Positions 1-9,131 are shown, counted from the stretch's first letter. The stretch is DNA of 64,000 nucleotides from Caldora sp965222765 (GCA_965222765.1 CBDCVG010000030.1:1-64000); one strand, 5' to 3'. Numbers and translations are program-made. Notes: generated by a model not told the origin, from the letters alone.

Positions 1-5
1 GGTCT

Positions 6-212
6 CTACATAATAAACAATTCACAATTTAAATACAGAACAGCAGTCGTATCATCAATATGTCTTTTCGTCTCAATAGAATCTATGAGCATATTGTTGA
101 TTTGACGTTGCATTTCATCCATTCGAGGAATAACTTCATTGGCTAAGTTGGTTAAAGCAGAGATGGCGTTAGCATTGGAGGTAATTAATTGTCTCAAGTG
201 TTCTTCTGACAT
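6..212 (-). CDS. possible small helical hypothetical protein
   Basis: This would be a 68-residue protein starting at MSEEHLRQL. The product is predicted to be one long amphipathic helix rich in Asn, Gln, Met and Glu, resembling short coiled-coil hypotheticals common in filamentous cyanobacteria. The frame stays open upstream to 386 (126 codons), but that extension does not look protein-like and neither start has a clear ribosome binding site. Existence of the gene is uncertain and no function is proposed. Confidence 0.35.
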   Translation of the reverse strand: MSEEHLRQLITSNANAISALTNLANEVIPRMDEMQRQINNMLIDSIETKRHIDDTTAVLYLNCELFIM

Positions 213-510
213 TGAGGTGAAAATCGCGATCGCAACTTCAGTTGTTGTGTTGCCAAAATTATCGCACCAAACTGGGTTTCTTTGCTGGATGCGATCATCA
301 AGATTGTTGAAATCGCGACTAATTTTTGCTAACATCATCAATAATGGTAAAGGTGTGCGCATACAAACTATGCCTCCCATCTTCATTCTTCATTCTCCCT
401 TACATCACCAGGTATAAAAACTCTGTGCCCTCTGTGCCTCTGTGGTGAATTCCCCTCAACTGAGATTTTGCACCAATCCCAAAAAAACCAAAAAACCCGA
501 AAACAAATAA

Positions 511-562
511 TGTAGGTTGGGTTTCACTATTGTTTAATCCAACAAAGTCTTACCAACCTACA
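511..562. repeat. short inverted repeat (TGTAGGTTGG family)
   Basis: TGTAGGTTGG at 511-520 is matched by CCAACCTACA at 553-562, so a 10-bp stem can form just downstream of guaA. The left arm recurs at about 4268 as part of another repeat. It may act as a guaA terminator, but there is no clear T-run on the minus strand. Confidence 0.6.
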
Positions 563-598
563 ACTTTTCCTCCTTGTCTCTCAACACCCGAAAGTCCC

Positions 599-2242
599 TT
601 ACTCCCACTCAATCGTGCCAGGAGGTTTAGAGGTGATGTCATAAACCACCCGATTGACTCCCTTGACTTCATTAACAATCCGGTTAGAAATTGTCTCCAA
701 CAAATCATAAGGAGCACGAGACCAATCAGCCGTCATACCATCTTCGCTGGAAACAAAGCGCAAGACAATCGGATGGGCGTAAGTCCGCTGATCCCCCATG
801 ACACCGACACTTCTGACGGGCAGCAACACAGCAAAGGCTTGCCAAAAGTCATGGTACATTCCCTGCCGAGTAATTTCCTGGCGGACGATTAAATCTGCAT
901 CCCGCAAAATATTGAGCCGCTCGGCTGTTACTTCCCCGATAATCCGAATCGCTAACCCTGGCCCGGGAAAGGGATGTCGTCGCACAATTTCCTCTGGCAA
1001 ACCAATAGAACGACCAACTTTACGTACTTCATCTTTGAAGAGTTTGCGCAATGGTTCAACGAGTTTGAAGCAGAGGTCTTTTGGCAAGCCGCCAACATTA
1101 TGATGGCTCTTGATTTTCACTGCTACTCGCTCTCCTGTTTGGGGATCAACGTTGGTATCAGCAGACTCAATTACATCGGGATAGAGAGTGCCTTGAGCTA
1201 GATAATCAAAGGGACCAAGGCGCTTTGACTCTTCTTCAAAGACGTGAATGAATTCGTGACCAATGCGACGACGCTTTTCTTCGGGATCAGTGATACCCTC
1301 AAGTTGAGCAAGAAAGCGATCGCGAGCATTGACATACTCTACTGGGATGTGGAATTCTTCCCCAAATAGTTTCACTAACCGCTCTGGCTCTTCTTTCCGC
1401 ATGAAACCTTGGTCAATGAACATGCAAGTGAGTTGATCACCAATCGCTTCATGGAGCAAGAAAGCTAGGGTAGAGGAATCAACACCACCAGACAAAGCCA
1501 ACAATACTCGTTTTTCTCCCACCTTGGCGCGAATTTCTCGAATTGTTTCCTCAACAAAGGCAGCAGTTGTCCAAGTAGGTTCACACTTACAGATATGGTA
1601 AACAAAGTTACGGATTAGGGCAATACCGTCAACGGAATGCACGACTTCAGGATGGAATTGCACACCATACAGCTTTTGTTCATGGTGAGCGATCGCAGCA
1701 CAGGGAGTATTCTCGGTATGTGCTAGGGTTTCAAAGCCAGGTGGTAACTTCTGGCAAGAGTCTCCATGGCTCATCCACATGGTTGATCCCTCTTCAACAT
1801 TGGTTAGTAAGTCAGTGGGATCATCAATATATAAGGCTGCCTTACCATACTCAGCTCGTTCGGCTCTCGTCACCTCCCCACCGAGTTGCTGTACCATTAA
1901 CTGCATACCATAACAAACTCCCAACACAGGTATTCCGAGATGCCAAATCTCTGGATCGCATAAAGGTGTTCCCTGGTCATAGACGGAATTTGGACCACCG
2001 GAGAGGATAATTCCCTGGGGATTAAGCTGTTGTAGCTGTTGAGCAGTGGTGCGATAGGAAAGAACTTCTGAATAAACTTGAGTCTCACGGATACGACGGG
2101 CAATCAGCTCAGAGTATTGAGAGCCAAAGTCCAAAATGACAATCATCTGGCGCATAAGCTCCTTCTGCACAGGAGTGGTCGATAAAGTCTCTGAATTGTG
2201 AGATGCTAGTTCTGTATGTAGGGTAACTGATGTGTCCGTCAT
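599..2242 (-). CDS. guaA: GMP synthase (glutamine-hydrolysing)
   Basis: GuaA converts XMP, ATP and glutamine to GMP in the cytosol. The 547-residue product has a class I glutamine amidotransferase domain (about residues 32-220) with the nucleophile Cys110 in GVCYGMQ and the catalytic pair His197/Glu199 in HPEV. An ATP-pyrophosphatase domain follows, with the PP-loop SGGVDSS at 251-257, and then the C-terminal dimerisation domain ending in KPPGTIEWE, typical of the family. I chose the ATG at 2242; the frame is open 14 codons further to 2284, but that extension is not family-like. cbiD lies upstream on the same strand with a gap of about 135 bases. The gene looks intact. Confidence 0.97.
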   Translation of the reverse strand: MTDTSVTLHTELASHNSETLSTTPVQKELMRQMIVILDFGSQYSELIARRIRETQVYSEVLSYRTTAQQLQQLNPQGIILSGGPNSVYDQGTPLCDPEIWHLGIPVLGVCYGMQLMVQQLGGEVTRAERAEYGKAALYIDDPTDLLTNVEEGSTMWMSHGDSCQKLPPGFETLAHTENTPCAAIAHHEQKLYGVQFHPEVVHSVDGIALIRNFVYHICKCEPTWTTAAFVEETIREIRAKVGEKRVLLALSGGVDSSTLAFLLHEAIGDQLTCMFIDQGFMRKEEPERLVKLFGEEFHIPVEYVNARDRFLAQLEGITDPEEKRRRIGHEFIHVFEEESKRLGPFDYLAQGTLYPDVIESADTNVDPQTGERVAVKIKSHHNVGGLPKDLCFKLVEPLRKLFKDEVRKVGRSIGLPEEIVRRHPFPGPGLAIRIIGEVTAERLNILRDADLIVRQEITRQGMYHDFWQAFAVLLPVRSVGVMGDQRTYAHPIVLRFVSSEDGMTADWSRAPYDLLETISNRIVNEVKGVNRVVYDITSKPPGTIEWE

Positions 2243-2377
2243 GGCAATTAGGTGAGTGTGCGAATAGTTCACTGCTCCGGGCAAGTAAGTGAGCAGCGAA
2301 CAGCTATTGAAGGGAACAGATTTAGATCGAAACCCTTTGGTTTGTTAGAGATTAGGCTGATAGATATTCATACAAAG

Positions 2378-3514
2378 TTAGCATAATTGGGAAAGTAACG
2401 CCGCACCCATTTTGCTACTAACAATGATTTGGCGATCGCGATCAAATAGCACACAGCCAACGTCAACTCCTTGCTCACTATGCTTGCGGATATAATCTTG
2501 ACAGCGTTGATCAATAGTAGCAGCGATCGCACTGTAAACTTGCTCTACCCAGTTAGTGCTATTTGTAGCATCCAATTTTCGGAGATATTGTAGTGCTGCT
2601 TCCGTCGTCGGACTAGCAAAAATTTCCCGTAATACCGTTGTTGGTAAACCTACCTGAGCACAGTGAGCTGTCAGAATTTCCAACCTACCATCAGCTAAAT
2701 GATGGTGAGTATGAAAAATCCCCCCTGCCAGTTTAATTAGTTTACCGTGGTAGCCAAACAACAAAATTGCTGGTACTTGCTGTAATCCTGCTGTTACTAA
2801 CAGGGGTCCCAGCCAATTGGCTGTCTTCACTAGCTGTTCTGGATTAATACCAAGCTGTTGCGCTAAATCTAAGCCATTTTCTCCCACACAGAATACTAAT
2901 GAAGATGCTCTAGCTTCACCTAATTTGCTAGCTTTGAGTTGTAATTCTTCCCGATAAGAGTCTAATTGTCCAGGAGCACTCAATGGTTGGGAAATACCGG
3001 TAGTTCCTAATAGGGAAAGTCCTTCTACCACACCGAAAGCCTCGTTTGAGGTACGTTGTGCTAACAGGCGTCCTTCTGGGAGAATAATAGTAACTTTAAT
3101 TTTTTCTTCCGGTGCTAGCAAACGCTTCAAATTACTTTGCAGTAGTTGCTCCGCGTAAGCATAAATTGCTGCTTTGCCATCAGCAAACAACTGTCGTCCA
3201 ATACCTTCACCACCGATTAACTTTACCTGCTGAATTTGGTCTGGTTCTCCCCATTCTACTAATGTCCAAATAGGAGTATTGCGAGTGAGATCAAGGTTAT
3301 CTCCGGGTTGGGAACGAGTTACGGCTAGCGCCATACCTTCCCGAATCCCAGCCACTTGTTCGATCGTAATTTTTACAGTTTCTGGGGGTTGAATTAAGTC
3401 TACTGAGACTGCTTCTAGTGCTTGAGGTTGGCGTAACCAATGGAGGGCTGCAACTGCTGCGGCACAGGCAAATACTGGTAAGGTATATCCAGACTGAGGT
3501 GGGGATGCGGTCAT
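2378..3514 (-). CDS. cbiD: cobalt-precorrin-5B C1-methyltransferase
   Basis: CbiD performs the SAM-dependent C-1 methylation of cobalt-precorrin-5B in the anaerobic (cobalt-early) cobalamin pathway. The 378-residue product has the usual family length and begins with the CbiD hallmark SGYT..ACAAA, here SGYTLPVFACAAAVAAL. The TTG segment usual after GYT is replaced by LPVF, a modest deviation. The glycine-rich GGEGIGR and LLGTTGIS motifs further in are typical of the family. It lies upstream of guaA on the same strand. A second B12 gene, cbiX, is at 44.3 kb. A heptamer tandem repeat lies immediately upstream of the start. Confidence 0.92.
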   Translation of the reverse strand: MTASPPQSGYTLPVFACAAAVAALHWLRQPQALEAVSVDLIQPPETVKITIEQVAGIREGMALAVTRSQPGDNLDLTRNTPIWTLVEWGEPDQIQQVKLIGGEGIGRQLFADGKAAIYAYAEQLLQSNLKRLLAPEEKIKVTIILPEGRLLAQRTSNEAFGVVEGLSLLGTTGISQPLSAPGQLDSYREELQLKASKLGEARASSLVFCVGENGLDLAQQLGINPEQLVKTANWLGPLLVTAGLQQVPAILLFGYHGKLIKLAGGIFHTHHHLADGRLEILTAHCAQVGLPTTVLREIFASPTTEAALQYLRKLDATNSTNWVEQVYSAIAATIDQRCQDYIRKHSEQGVDVGCVLFDRDRQIIVSSKMGAALLSQLC

Positions 3515-3540
3515 TTAATGAACGATGGGAGAATTATTCC

Positions 3541-3588
3541 TTGTTAATTGTTAATTGTTAATTGTTAATTGTTAATTGTTAATTGTTA
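3541..3588. repeat. heptanucleotide tandem repeat (TTGTTAA)n
   Basis: Nearly seven uninterrupted copies of a 7-bp unit lie between cbiD and the next gene. This is a short tandemly repeated repetitive sequence of the kind known from filamentous cyanobacteria. Other heptamer arrays with different units occur throughout this window. Confidence 0.9.
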
Positions 3589-3603
3589 CTGATTCAGCAA
3601 GCC

Positions 3604-4032
3604 CTACTTAGCCTTATCAACAGGTTGAGTGTACTCACAAAAAACATTCAGTCCCACTTTAATAATATAGAGGACAATGACGGTAGCGATCGCAGGATCG
3701 ATTGGCAATCCGGCTAATCCGACTAGAGAGACAATCAAGCCAGTAAGTAAAGGAGTGCTGCCTGGGTTTTTTGTGTATTCTTTGACTTTAGTGCGAAAGC
3801 TGTCATCGCCGCAGAGTTCTTGGCGCAGTACGTTGAGGGTAACTTGCCAGACGGATTTGGGTTGGCTGGGGTCATACATTTGTCCGGTTTTTTCTGCCCA
3901 CAACTGATCAAAAGTGGTGTCTAGTCTACCTTGGTTTTGGGCGAGAAGAGCTAAGGCTGGCTGTGCGGGTTGGTAATCCTGCAACTGTTGCTGTTTAGCG
4001 TTGATTTCAGTGGTGGTTAATTGGGTTTCCAT
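3604..4032 (-). CDS. hypothetical protein with C-terminal hydrophobic segment
   Basis: This is a 142-residue protein I do not recognise. The N-terminal half is polar and Gln-rich. The C-terminal third has two hydrophobic stretches (TGLIVSLVGLAGLPI and ATVIVLYIIKVGLNVF) that could form a membrane hairpin or buried helices. The start at METQLTTTE is the only good ATG. Its codon use and composition look like those of neighbouring genes, so it is probably a real, lineage-restricted gene. It is on the same strand as cbiD and guaA but separated by a repeat array. Confidence 0.7.
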   Translation of the reverse strand: METQLTTTEINAKQQQLQDYQPAQPALALLAQNQGRLDTTFDQLWAEKTGQMYDPSQPKSVWQVTLNVLRQELCGDDSFRTKVKEYTKNPGSTPLLTGLIVSLVGLAGLPIDPAIATVIVLYIIKVGLNVFCEYTQPVDKAK

Positions 4033-4347
4033 AGTGTGGGTTGTTGGGATTGGGGAAGATCATCTTGATAATTATCTCGTTCCAAGGAGGCGATCGCTTT
4101 TTCCCTAGAATATTTTATTGGTTGTGATCTTCGTTATTTTTTGCTATTATTTTAACAATGGAATAGGTGTGCGCCTATAAGGTATGAATTGCTATTCCTG
4201 ACTTCAAAAAATAATTGTGGAACTGGTAACAAACAATTGTGGAACTGGCATCGGTGCCAGTAGCAAATGTAGGTTGGGTGAAGCAAAGCGAAACCCAACG
4301 CTAAATTCTTGCTCTGGAGGAATTCAACCTCTCCCACCGACATTACC

Positions 4348-4404
4348 GGGGCGGGTTTAGCAAATTGGCTCATCAATGTCCTGAATAGTTGGCGAACCCG
4401 CCCC
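4348..4404. repeat. GGGGCGGGTT hairpin repeat, copy 1
   Basis: GGGGCGGGTT at 4348-4357 is the reverse complement of AACCCGCCCC at 4395-4404. The interior is AT-rich. It is the first of three related units within 430 bases. Confidence 0.8.
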
Positions 4405-4550
4405 TACAGGGTAACAATTTACCAAAACAGAGATGCGATAGCGCAAGCGCTGCTGCAAGCAGATCAGTTTCGCTGGTGTCGAAGGCAATCGCACATAATT
4501 GTCGTTTGTAGTTTTTCCTTTGTTGTTTGGCAATGGGTAATCGTTGTGTA

Positions 4551-4606
4551 GGGGCGGGTTCGCCCAAAATTTGGCAACCACACGATAATTTATCTAAACC
4601 CGCCCC
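4551..4606. repeat. GGGGCGGGTT hairpin repeat, copy 2
   Basis: The arms at 4551-4560 and 4597-4606 are identical to those of copy 1, and the spacing is nearly the same. Confidence 0.8.
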
Positions 4607-4719
4607 ACCGATAACCTGGGAAATGTGAAGTTGGGAATTAGCGATCGCTTTCAGCACCAACGAAGTTGATCGCATTCCTTAACCTAAGAATATCGCTTAC
4701 CTTAACCTGAGGATAGTGT

Positions 4720-4780
4720 TGGGCAGGTTTTGATCCCAATATTCGGGTCAAATGTCATAGATTGTCGCTAAACCTGCCCC
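4720..4780. repeat. GGGCAGGTTT hairpin repeat, copy 3
   Basis: The arms carry a compensated change relative to copies 1 and 2: CGGG has become CAGG in the left arm and CCCG has become CCTG in the right arm, so pairing is preserved. Confidence 0.75.
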
Positions 4781-4825
4781 TACAATATATGCAATTTAAT
4801 TCACACCAGACATAAATTCTACATT

Positions 4826-6589
4826 CTAAATTCTACATTCTACATTCTCAATCGCCTTACGCACCTCCCCCGAACATTCCCACCCCGTTACTTCCTGCCA
4901 AATCTCATCAAACTTACTGGCTCCCAATACCTTGAATATTCGCCCTAAAGCCTTGATATCCGAGCCAATCCAATCTTGATTATGCTCTAAATCAATGGCT
5001 AAAACTCGAATGTAGATTGGCAAAGCCTCAACCCAATGCTCTTGAGCTTCTAACACTTCCCCCCACTTACTCAAAGTCGCAGAAGCTTTGCGCCAGTTTT
5101 GGTATTGCTCGACAATGCCAAAAGCTTTTTGGTAGTAGTCTATTGCCTCCTCAAACTGCCTCTGCTCTTGGGCAACCATCCCCAGTTGGTGATACTCATC
5201 AGCAGCACTGTACCAATCCTGGGCATCTTCAAATATCTGGAGAGCCTTGTGGTAAAAAGCAGTTGCTTCCTCAAACTGCCTCTGATATTGGGCAACCATC
5301 CCCAGTTGGTGATAGTCACTAGCAGCCTTGTAACAATCCTGGACATCTTCTCTTATCTGAAGAGCCTTGCGGTAAAAAGCTGTTGCCTCCTCAAACTGCC
5401 TCTGCTCTTGGGCAACTATCCCCAGTTGGTGATAGTCACTAGCAGCAGAGTACCAATCCTGGGCATCTTCAAATATCTGGAGAGCCTTGCGGTAAAAAGC
5501 TGTTGCCTCCTCAAACTGCCTCTGCTCTTGGGCAACCATTCCCAGTTGGTGATAGTCACTAGCAGCCTTGTACCAATCCTGGACATCTTCTCTTATCTGA
5601 AGAGCCTTGCGGTAATAAGCTGTTGCTTCCTCAAACTGTCTCTGCTTTTGGGCAACTATCCCCAGACTGTGATAGATACTAGCAGCCTTGTACCAATCCT
5701 GGACATCTTCTCTTATCTGAAGAGCCTTGCGGTAATAAGCTGTTGCTTCCTCAAACTGCCTCTGCTCTTGGGCAACTACCCCCAGATTGTGATAGACATT
5801 AGCAGCATTGTACCAATCCTGGGCATCTTCGTATATCTGGAGAGCCTTGCGGTAATAAGCCCTTGCTTCCTCATACTGCCTCTGCTCTTCGGCAACCCTC
5901 CCCAGTTGGTGATAGACATTAGCAGCGTTGTACCAATCCTGGGCATCTTCAAATATCTGGAGAGCCTTGCGGTAATAAGCTCTTGCTTCCTCATACTGCC
6001 TCTGCTCTTCGGCAACCCTCCCCAGTTGGTGATAGACATTAGCAGCGTTGTACCAATCCTGGGCATCTTCAAATATCTGGAGAGCCTTGCGGTAATAAGC
6101 CCTTGCTTCCTCATACTGCCTCTTCTCTTGGGCAATGTAGCCTAGATTGTGATATAGTGCAGCAATTTTATCCTCCACCGAAGGATCATTTAAAGCAATC
6201 AATTCCTCCAGAATTTCTCGGTAAACTGCACCAGCTTTTTCCAAGTCAGCAGTTTGCAGCATTTTCTTAGCATCCTCTCCGCGCAGATACATCCAGAAAT
6301 TAAAAGCCTCTTGCCCTTTTGCCTTAGCCTCTACCAACTGACTATCAATTTGAGCTAATGCTCGTTGGCGCAGTGCCCGAAATTCTGCTTGGCGACTGCT
6401 GCGCTCATACACTTCTCCTAAGGCTTGTAGAATCCACTGAGCATATCTCCAATTATGCTGCTGTTCTGCAAATCGCAACTGTTGCAACAGGTTTGGCTCT
6501 TCAACTCGCAGAATAAAAGTTGCAGTTTCAGCATTGCCGACTAACTGCTTACGGTAATGCTGCGCTAACCGTGCGTAAAAATCCAGCAA
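4826..6589 (-). CDS. TPR-repeat C-terminal part of a frameshifted CHAT/NB-ARC/TPR protein
   Basis: This frame encodes 587 residues, mostly tetratricopeptide-type helical repeats of exactly 40 residues (consensus around QLGMVAQEQRQFEEATAFYR, then KALQIFEDAQDWY). About nine copies form a 120-bp DNA tandem repeat between roughly 5100 and 6140. TPR arrays act as protein-protein sensors. The only start available is a TTG at 6589, inside the end of the preceding gene and without a ribosome binding site. Read through the A7 run at 6591-6597 with one base removed, the upstream frame joins this one in phase to give ETGKKLLDFYARL. I therefore read it as the C-terminal part of one protein of about 1,360 residues with 6549-8921. 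The cause could be a real mutation, transcriptional slippage or a sequencing error. Confidence 0.85.
   Translation of the reverse strand: MLDFYARLAQHYRKQLVGNAETATFILRVEEPNLLQQLRFAEQQHNWRYAQWILQALGEVYERSSRQAEFRALRQRALAQIDSQLVEAKAKGQEAFNFWMYLRGEDAKKMLQTADLEKAGAVYREILEELIALNDPSVEDKIAALYHNLGYIAQEKRQYEEARAYYRKALQIFEDAQDWYNAANVYHQLGRVAEEQRQYEEARAYYRKALQIFEDAQDWYNAANVYHQLGRVAEEQRQYEEARAYYRKALQIYEDAQDWYNAANVYHNLGVVAQEQRQFEEATAYYRKALQIREDVQDWYKAASIYHSLGIVAQKQRQFEEATAYYRKALQIREDVQDWYKAASDYHQLGMVAQEQRQFEEATAFYRKALQIFEDAQDWYSAASDYHQLGIVAQEQRQFEEATAFYRKALQIREDVQDCYKAASDYHQLGMVAQYQRQFEEATAFYHKALQIFEDAQDWYSAADEYHQLGMVAQEQRQFEEAIDYYQKAFGIVEQYQNWRKASATLSKWGEVLEAQEHWVEALPIYIRVLAIDLEHNQDWIGSDIKALGRIFKVLGASKFDEIWQEVTGWECSGEVRKAIENVECRI
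5101..6140 (-). repeat. 120-bp tandem repeat array inside the TPR gene
   Basis: About nine copies of a 120-bp unit lie head to tail with no length variation, each encoding one 40-residue helical repeat. Adjacent units differ by only a few bases, so the array was expanded or homogenised recently. Coding frame is kept throughout. Confidence 0.9.
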
Positions 6590-8921
6590 CTTTTTTTCCA
6601 GTTTCCCTAACCTCCTGGGTAGGGTATTGCTTAGTTAACTGTTGCCGCAAATACCAGGGGAGTGCCGGGTGAATTTTATAGTATGTCTCACCTAAATGTT
6701 CCAGAATACCTGCGGCTACAGCTTCATTGAGTAGCTTCAGCCAATCATCTTTCTCCAAGTTCTCCCCAAACACCGCCTGATATGCCAATCTATACTCAAG
6801 CTCAGAATTGCCTGCAAAAGTACCGAGCCAATCAGCACCAACTCGCTGGGAGAATAAACCTAAGAAGGGCAAATGGCGACGAGCACTATCCGAAAGTTTA
6901 GTAAAAGAATAATCTAGAGAAACCGTCAGCGACTTATCCCTCTCCTCAAATCCAGAATCATCCTCAAATCCCGAAAATCCTGCTCTATCCAGTTGCAAAG
7001 CCTCAATCAACTGAACCGGCGACTGCACTTTCAAGTGAGGCAACACTACTCGCAGAGAAAGAGGATGTCCCCCCAAAAGTTTCAGTAACTCCAAATACTC
7101 TGCTGGCAACTTCCCTCTATCCACCCCTGCGGTTTGCAGAATCTTCGCCGCCAGCACCTCCGCATCATTTCGAGAAAGTCCCGATAAACTTTCTAACTTA
7201 TAGCCACAATCGAGCCAAGGCTCCTCCCGCCTACTAGTAATCAACACCCAAGATTGCCCACCCCGCAGCTGTTTAAGAAACTGCCTGAGTTTCTCTCGTT
7301 CCTCCTGGGATAACAACGGCGCATTTCCTTCCGGAAAACCCGCCACTGGCTCCAAATTATCCCAAATTAGTAGACAAGGATGAGTTTGCAGATATTTCAG
7401 CACCACTTGATATTGCTGCTCTGGCAGCAACATCGAAAACTGTTCCCCTCCCATGCGCCGCCCAATATTATTGATAACATTACTCAAGCCATTACCAGTT
7501 TCAAAGGAAGTGAAAAAACTCCTTTCCCTACCTTGAGTTTCCTGCAACCAGCGAGCAAAACCACCAGCCAACTCAGTTTTACCAACACCTCCCATTCCCT
7601 TAAGCAGCACTACCTGATTTTGCCGAAAAGCTCGCTCTAAGCGCAAAATCTCGTAATCTCGCCCAATAAAACCATAAGTTCCTGCCTCCGGTAACTCATC
7701 AACTACCTGCTGTTGACTCCCTACCTCCTCCATCATCAACTCTTCAAAGCTGCTAGGCTCTTTACTAACCTTACTAAAAGGCACATAACTTTCCTGCTGA
7801 TACAGCACCGGCACTAGCCAATCTTGCAGAGGTAGCTTACCCTTAGGACTAGGACGCAGCTTCTGGTTCAAAATCTCTCTACGTCCTGCTGCTACTGCCC
7901 TAGATACCGTTGCTCCCGTCGCCAACTCCCCATACAAGCGCCCCATAAAATACTTGGCGGCTTCGGCATAAACCGAATAAGCCATTGCCACAACGCCTTT
8001 TGCTCCCAAAGATACCAACCGGGTAGCCACGGAAGAAAACTCTTCACCCCCCTCCTGTGCCGATTTACAAGCATTGAGCACAAACAGCGGCACTCGACAA
8101 TCTGCCAAATTCTGAGCAATCTGCGCTGCCTCAATGGTTTGGGGAGAACCATCAGTTGTTTCAAATACCAACAATCCTTGTCCAGAATTACTATTTAATT
8201 GCTGTTGTAATCCCTGACTATTAGGATCAAAGTCTCCATGTCCATCAAAATGGACAATATGATAGTATCCTTGCTCATGACTATTCAGTTCTTTCTCAAA
8301 TTCTTCAAAACTTGGGGGACGCAATACCTTAAGATTTACCTGCTGCTGTATCGGCTTCAGAGCTTCTAACATGGGACGAGCAATAGTTTTCAACCCCACA
8401 TCCCGCTCCCCATAGGGACGAGCAATCACCAGCAAAATATTTAACTTCTCCTGGTGCTGCAAACTCAGCGGCGCTCTTACCGGTTGTTGACTGAGACTAC
8501 GACTCATCCCCGCTAATAACGGTGCGAGAAACTGATAATCAGTTGAATAGAGTAACTCCCAAGGTAAATTTAGTATCCTCGGATTATCGGAAACAATATT
8601 AACCTCACAATACTTTAACCCTTCCCTAGTCGCTTCCTGAAAAAACTCCCGCGCCTTTTCACTACCACGAAAGACTAATTCAAATAACTCCTCTCCCCAC
8701 TGCCGGAATTGTCCCTCAATCTTGTTTGCTTTCTCCGGCTCTAACCCATAGGGAAAGCGCAAATAATCTTCCAAATACCAGCGCAAATCTGCCAATGCCT
8801 GCTGATTAAAAGGATGACTAAAAGCTACCGCTGGCGCAAAACGGGGACTTTCTTGTCCTCGCTGCCAGGAAAGTCGAATTTCATCCCCCTCATGGTTAAT
8901 CCGCAACCAATTTGCTGCCAT
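6549..8921 (-). CDS. CHAT-domain protease fused to NB-ARC (STAND) ATPase, N-terminal part
   Basis: The 790-residue product begins with a CHAT (caspase-like HetF-associated with TPRs) domain, about residues 110-375. Its catalytic His228 lies in HFDGHG and Cys285 in VLNACKSA. A linker leads to an NB-ARC-type STAND NTPase: GFIGRD at 417-422, Walker A GMGGVGKT at 442-449, Walker B CLLIWDNLE ending near Asp521, the sensor stretch LITSRREE and the LGGHPLSL motif. The family pattern is a caspase-like effector held off by an ATP switch and triggered through a C-terminal sensor. The natural sensor is the TPR frame downstream, reached by a one-base shift in an A7 run; this frame itself ends about 16 codons beyond the run. 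The N-terminal ATG at 8921 follows a repeat-rich gap. The role, programmed death or defence signalling, is inferred. Confidence 0.92.
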   Translation of the reverse strand: MAANWLRINHEGDEIRLSWQRGQESPRFAPAVAFSHPFNQQALADLRWYLEDYLRFPYGLEPEKANKIEGQFRQWGEELFELVFRGSEKAREFFQEATREGLKYCEVNIVSDNPRILNLPWELLYSTDYQFLAPLLAGMSRSLSQQPVRAPLSLQHQEKLNILLVIARPYGERDVGLKTIARPMLEALKPIQQQVNLKVLRPPSFEEFEKELNSHEQGYYHIVHFDGHGDFDPNSQGLQQQLNSNSGQGLLVFETTDGSPQTIEAAQIAQNLADCRVPLFVLNACKSAQEGGEEFSSVATRLVSLGAKGVVAMAYSVYAEAAKYFMGRLYGELATGATVSRAVAAGRREILNQKLRPSPKGKLPLQDWLVPVLYQQESYVPFSKVSKEPSSFEELMMEEVGSQQQVVDELPEAGTYGFIGRDYEILRLERAFRQNQVVLLKGMGGVGKTELAGGFARWLQETQGRERSFFTSFETGNGLSNVINNIGRRMGGEQFSMLLPEQQYQVVLKYLQTHPCLLIWDNLEPVAGFPEGNAPLLSQEEREKLRQFLKQLRGGQSWVLITSRREEPWLDCGYKLESLSGLSRNDAEVLAAKILQTAGVDRGKLPAEYLELLKLLGGHPLSLRVVLPHLKVQSPVQLIEALQLDRAGFSGFEDDSGFEERDKSLTVSLDYSFTKLSDSARRHLPFLGLFSQRVGADWLGTFAGNSELEYRLAYQAVFGENLEKDDWLKLLNEAVAAGILEHLGETYYKIHPALPWYLRQQLTKQYPTQEVRETGKKVAGFLRTVSAALP

Positions 8922-8954
8922 ATGTTAGGTGGTAGTGTTTTTAAACTGTAGTGG

Positions 8955-8999
8955 GAGCATCTTGCTCCCTTGGGTGTAATTCTAGAGAGCAAGATGCTC
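8955..8999. repeat. 13-bp perfect inverted repeat
   Basis: GAGCATCTTGCTC at 8955-8967 and GAGCAAGATGCTC at 8987-8999 are exact reverse complements, and each arm is itself partly palindromic. It lies upstream of the CHAT/NB-ARC gene and is followed by a second hairpin-type repeat (GACGGGCTAGAAGCCCGTTC) near 9034. Confidence 0.75.
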
Positions 9000-9131
9000 G
9001 TGCTGAGGAATTAAAGTTTGTATCTGAGATGATGACGGGCTAGAAGCCCGTTCCACAAGTTCTACAAGTTGCTGTTGGATATTATTAAGAAACCTTTTAT
9101 ATATGGGCGCACACCTTACCCATTAAGCAGG

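Larger units (their letters stand above)
4033..4825. other. intergenic repeat cluster, no convincing gene
   Basis: Nearly 800 bases hold no credible gene; the short open frames here fall over repeats. The content is a TGTAGGTTGGGT-type repeat near 4268, three GGGGCGGGTT hairpin units (4348-4404, 4551-4606, 4720-4780), a GCGATAGCGCAAGCGCTGC repeat at about 4435 that recurs near 10236, HIP1 octamers, and a TCTACAT-type heptamer array at about 4808-4850. Confidence 0.75.

Noticed and set aside
2243..2284. N-terminal extension of guaA to 2284
   Set aside because: The 14 extra residues have no similarity to GuaA starts and the ATG at 2242 gives a family-like N-terminus.
4309..4675. Overlapping short frames in the 4.3-4.7 kb gap
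   Set aside because: They run through hairpin repeats and HIP1 octamers, have no ribosome binding sites and do not look protein-like.
5101..6140. Repeat array considered as a CRISPR-like locus
   Set aside because: The period is 120 bp with no unique spacers, the reading frame is kept throughout and the translation is TPR-like.
5099..6145. Long plus-strand open frame of 348 codons with hydrophobic repeats
   Set aside because: It is exactly antisense to the 120-bp TPR repeat array, so its periodic leucine-rich sequence is a by-product of the repeat. It has no ribosome site and no family resemblance.
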